Assembly (NCBI GenBank): GCA_964505295.1
Contig: CAZDHR010000121.1
Coordinates: 1 to 16,534, forward strand
Direction: 5' to 3'
Length of the DNA: 16,534 nt
Source of the DNA: DATKZH01 sp964505295
GTDB lineage: Bacteria > Planctomycetota > Planctomycetia > Pirellulales > Thermoguttaceae
Shown here: positions 14,336-16,534 of the stretch, in pieces
Numbering within the stretch: the first letter of the stretch is position 1
Layout of the letters: each line of letters opens with the position of its first letter
Translations under genes and position numbers: made by a program
Notes under the pieces: model-generated
Told to the model about the DNA's origin: nothing
The model's database searches: none
What the model saw: only the letters and a program-made list of their open reading frames with translations

Positions 14336-16534
14336 TCAGCTAGCCGCGGGCAGGCGGTCGGCGATGGGCTCGAAGACGTCCTCGCCGCCGATATGGACGT
14401 GAGCCGTGCGGTCGGAGGCGTGGAAGAAGATCAACAGGTGATCGCCGGGCGCGGCGTGGCGACCGCGGAGCACGGGGCCGAGCCCCCAGGCGCAGCCGTT
14501 CTTGGAGACGAGCGTGCCCACTTCCTGCCCATCCGGCATTCGGATGGCGAACTTCCCCCGGAGGTGCTCCTTCATCGCGGCCGGCACGGTGATCACGCCG
14601 CCGGAGATCGCGGCCTTCGAGAGCCTGTACGCCAGGTAGATGTGACCGTCGTCGGTCCGTCCGAAACCACGAAGGACCTTGCTGGACGGCGTGCCCGATT
14701 TCCGAGCGGCCAGCGACTGGACGGTCTTCCGGTCGACCTTGGCGCCCAAAAGCCCGTACACGCTGCGCCCGTACTGGGTGATTACCGGAGAACACATGAT
14801 GATCGCGTTGAAGCTGAACCGGTTCATTCCCTCGGCGATGCAGTGCTCTTCAAAGGAGCCTCGCTCCATCACCGATCCGTGCTCCTTGAGCACGCGGACC
14901 ATGCCGGCCTCGACCCCGGCCAGGACCTCCTGCCAGTCGCGAGGCGGATCGGCAATGATCGTGCTCCCCTCCACCCGAACGCCCGACAGACGGCGACAAA
15001 ACTCCAGAAGCACCTTGGCCGGGGGCACTCTTCGGCCGGTTCGGCGATAGCGGGCGATGGCCGCGCGGAGCTTGGAGACCTCGATCCGCTCGGTGACCGA
15101 GAGGATCTTCTCGATCATCTTGGGCAGGCCGTACTGGGTAAACACCTCCAGTTGAAACCAACCCCGCTCCCGTTGAAGCCACTCGAAATCATCGAGCGTC
15201 TGAAGGGTCTCTTCGACCAGGGCCTGGTCGATCCCGCCGGAGAGCTGCCCGGAGACGTCGGCCGCCACCTCGCTGATCGTCGTTGCCCCGTAGCTCAGCA
15301 CCGCGCGCCTGGCCGCCTGAACGATCGCCCGCGGAAGGGACACGTTCTTCGGGCAAACCGCCAGCCGGCGCCGGTCCACCGCGACCAGCGCGAACTTGGG
15401 GTCTCGGGAAAGGAACTCGGCGGCCTGCCGGACCGTCTCCAGCGGCAGACCGCAGCCGGAGAACCCGGCCGCATAGAACTCGGCCTCCAGCGCTTCGACC
15501 TCTCGGGGCAGACGCTCGGCGAGGAAGACCAGCGACCGGTCCAGAACCGGCGCGAAGACCTTCGCCCCGCGATTCCTCTTCAACGCCCGGACGCACACCT
15601 GCCGAATTCGCTCCCGGCTCAGGCCGTATCGCTGCCCCAGCTCCTCGAGCGTATGGCCGCCGCTGCCGTCCCAGCCGTAATAGCGAGTGACGATCTCTCG
15701 GTCACGGCCGCGTGCCGCCGGGCAGAAGATCTCGATCAGCTCTTGTTCCAGGGTCCTGCCGGTCAGCTCCTGAATCCTACGACGGACCTCGCAAATCTGT
15801 TCGTACAGGCGTAGGGGATCGGGCGGGTCCAGGCGGCGCCGGATCACGTGGCCCGCCAGCTCCGCCACCGTGTTGGCCTCCGTATCGATGGTCCGCAGCA
15901 GTCCGCCCAGCCGGGGATCGCCGAAGTGGATCTGCCGGGCCTCGGGCATGGCCGCCAGCGCTTCGGCTTCGGCAGTCAGCTTCTCGTCGAGTCGGCCTTC
16001 CCGGGCAACCAGCGTCTCCAAGGCGCTCAAGAGATCGACGAGGCATTTGGCACCAAATGCCCTGACCGTCAGAAGGTCCCCCACGGTCCGCTTGCCCAGA
16101 TCCTGAGGCCGTCTGGCATACCCTTCGCGCTCCAGGCAGTTGTACGTGCGGTTCTCCAGCGGCAGATCTTCCAGTCGCATCGACTTCGGCGGTTTGGGCA
16201 GACGCCGCTCGCGCACCACCCGGCTACCGCCGCTCACGCTCACACGCGAGACGATCAGTTCGGCCAGCCTGGAAAGGACCTCCGCCGGGAACCGGTCCCA
16301 GGCCCGCTCGTCCAGATCGCAAAGCCTCAGACGCCCAGTCTCCGACGCGGGCATCAACTCCGGCGGGATCGGGCCGGTAAGGATCTCGGCGAGCGTCTCC
16401 GGGGCAAGGCGGTATCCGGGCCGCGGGTAGCGGCCCGACGGGCGCGATACCTTGATCGGTGGGCTCGGCGCTTTTCTGAGCTTCTTACGGGCTTCCGGGT
16501 GATCGTTGACGTACTCCAGCGAAGTGAGCAGGTC
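14336..16534 (-). CDS. Large DNA-binding protein: RNA polymerase alpha-CTD-like plus sigma region-4-like domains (5' end missing)
   Basis: The frame is open from the TGA at 14336 to the window edge (732 residues), so the true start lies outside. At about 119-174 of the visible part, MRLEDLPLENRTYNCL and TVGDLLTVRAFGAKCL match the helix-hairpin-helix alpha C-terminal domain of RNA polymerase. At about 277-321, RDREIVTRYYGWDGSGGHTL and LGQRYGLSRERIRQVCVRAL match sigma-70 region 4, the -35-binding helix-turn-helix. Downstream there appear to be two winged-helix-like units (LSYGATTISEVAADVSGQL and GLPKMIEKILSVTERI; VRVLKEHGSVM). A C-terminal beta-rich part contains GCAWGLGPVLRGRHAAPGD. No sigma region 2 is visible, so it is unlikely to be a complete sigma factor. 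It may be a transcription regulator that contacts promoters or polymerase; its targets are unknown. It is separated by 244 bp from the oxidoreductase pair on the same strand. Confidence 0.85.
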   Translation of the reverse strand, partial: DLLTSLEYVNDHPEARKKLRKAPSPPIKVSRPSGRYPRPGYRLAPETLAEILTGPIPPELMPASETGRLRLCDLDERAWDRFPAEVLSRLAELIVSRVSVSGGSRVVRERRLPKPPKSMRLEDLPLENRTYNCLEREGYARRPQDLGKRTVGDLLTVRAFGAKCLVDLLSALETLVAREGRLDEKLTAEAEALAAMPEARQIHFGDPRLGGLLRTIDTEANTVAELAGHVIRRRLDPPDPLRLYEQICEVRRRIQELTGRTLEQELIEIFCPAARGRDREIVTRYYGWDGSGGHTLEELGQRYGLSRERIRQVCVRALKRNRGAKVFAPVLDRSLVFLAERLPREVEALEAEFYAAGFSGCGLPLETVRQAAEFLSRDPKFALVAVDRRRLAVCPKNVSLPRAIVQAARRAVLSYGATTISEVAADVSGQLSGGIDQALVEETLQTLDDFEWLQRERGWFQLEVFTQYGLPKMIEKILSVTERIEVSKLRAAIARYRRTGRRVPPAKVLLEFCRRLSGVRVEGSTIIADPPRDWQEVLAGVEAGMVRVLKEHGSVMERGSFEEHCIAEGMNRFSFNAIIMCSPVITQYGRSVYGLLGAKVDRKTVQSLAARKSGTPSSKVLRGFGRTDDGHIYLAYRLSKAAISGGVITVPAAMKEHLRGKFAIRMPDGQEVGTLVSKNGCAWGLGPVLRGRHAAPGDHLLIFFHASDRTAHVHIGGEDVFEPIADRLPAAS

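Noticed and set aside
16355..16357. TTG/ATG start near 16357 for the alpha-CTD/sigma-4 protein
   Set aside because: The frame is open to the window edge with plausible protein-like sequence (LTSLEYVNDHPEARKK), and no ribosome binding site precedes the internal codons. The gene is treated as truncated by the window.

Overview
The window is GC-rich bacterial DNA that looks like a member of the Planctomycetota, probably the Pirellulales. The evidence is the gene content. There are secreted DUF1080 (3-keto-disaccharide hydrolase family) proteins, a very large PQQ-type beta-propeller protein carrying the planctomycete-style motif HGPDNN, and paired Tat-exported Gfo/Idh/MocA oxidoreductases. Genes are mostly monocistronic and widely spaced, and many hairpin repeats of the 'GTGGCACTG' and 'CGTTCCCAG...CTGGGAACG' types lie between them. 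No rRNA, tRNA or CRISPR array was seen.

Layout. 1-752 is the end of an IS21-like insertion sequence with a partial istA-type transposase on the minus strand. 753-1763 has no intact gene. It is a graveyard of repeats: two copies of a 123-bp repeat, one of them split by a 145-bp MITE-like element with a 9-bp target duplication; a short transposase remnant bracketed by inverted repeats; and small hairpins. 1764-3989 (minus) encodes a secreted clan-A-like glycoside hydrolase with an N-terminal DUF5060-like domain. 4140-6605 (minus) encodes a secreted protein with two DUF1080-like domains and a DUF2961/GH172-like C-terminal half. A 364-bp divergent spacer follows. 6970-9999 (plus) encodes a 1009-residue exported PQQ-like beta-propeller protein with a degenerate methyltransferase-like N-terminus. 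10246-11196 (plus) encodes a ZIP-family metal transporter. It converges, across a perfect 32-bp palindrome, on a two-gene minus-strand cluster of paralogous Tat-exported Gfo/Idh/MocA proteins (12718-14091, then 11308-12642). From 14336 to the right edge (minus, 5' end missing) is a large regulator-like protein that joins an RNA polymerase alpha-CTD-like domain to a sigma-70 region-4-like helix-turn-helix.

How the parts may fit. The glycoside hydrolase, the DUF1080 protein and the two oxidoreductases all carry export signals. Gfo/Idh/MocA enzymes together with DUF1080 proteins are the known ingredients of an oxidative route for breaking glycosides (oxidation at C3, then elimination or hydrolysis of the keto-sugar). 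The locus is therefore a reasonable candidate for an extracytoplasmic glycan-processing neighbourhood. This is inference from families and proximity: the genes are not one operon, and an IS and a metal transporter sit among or beside them.
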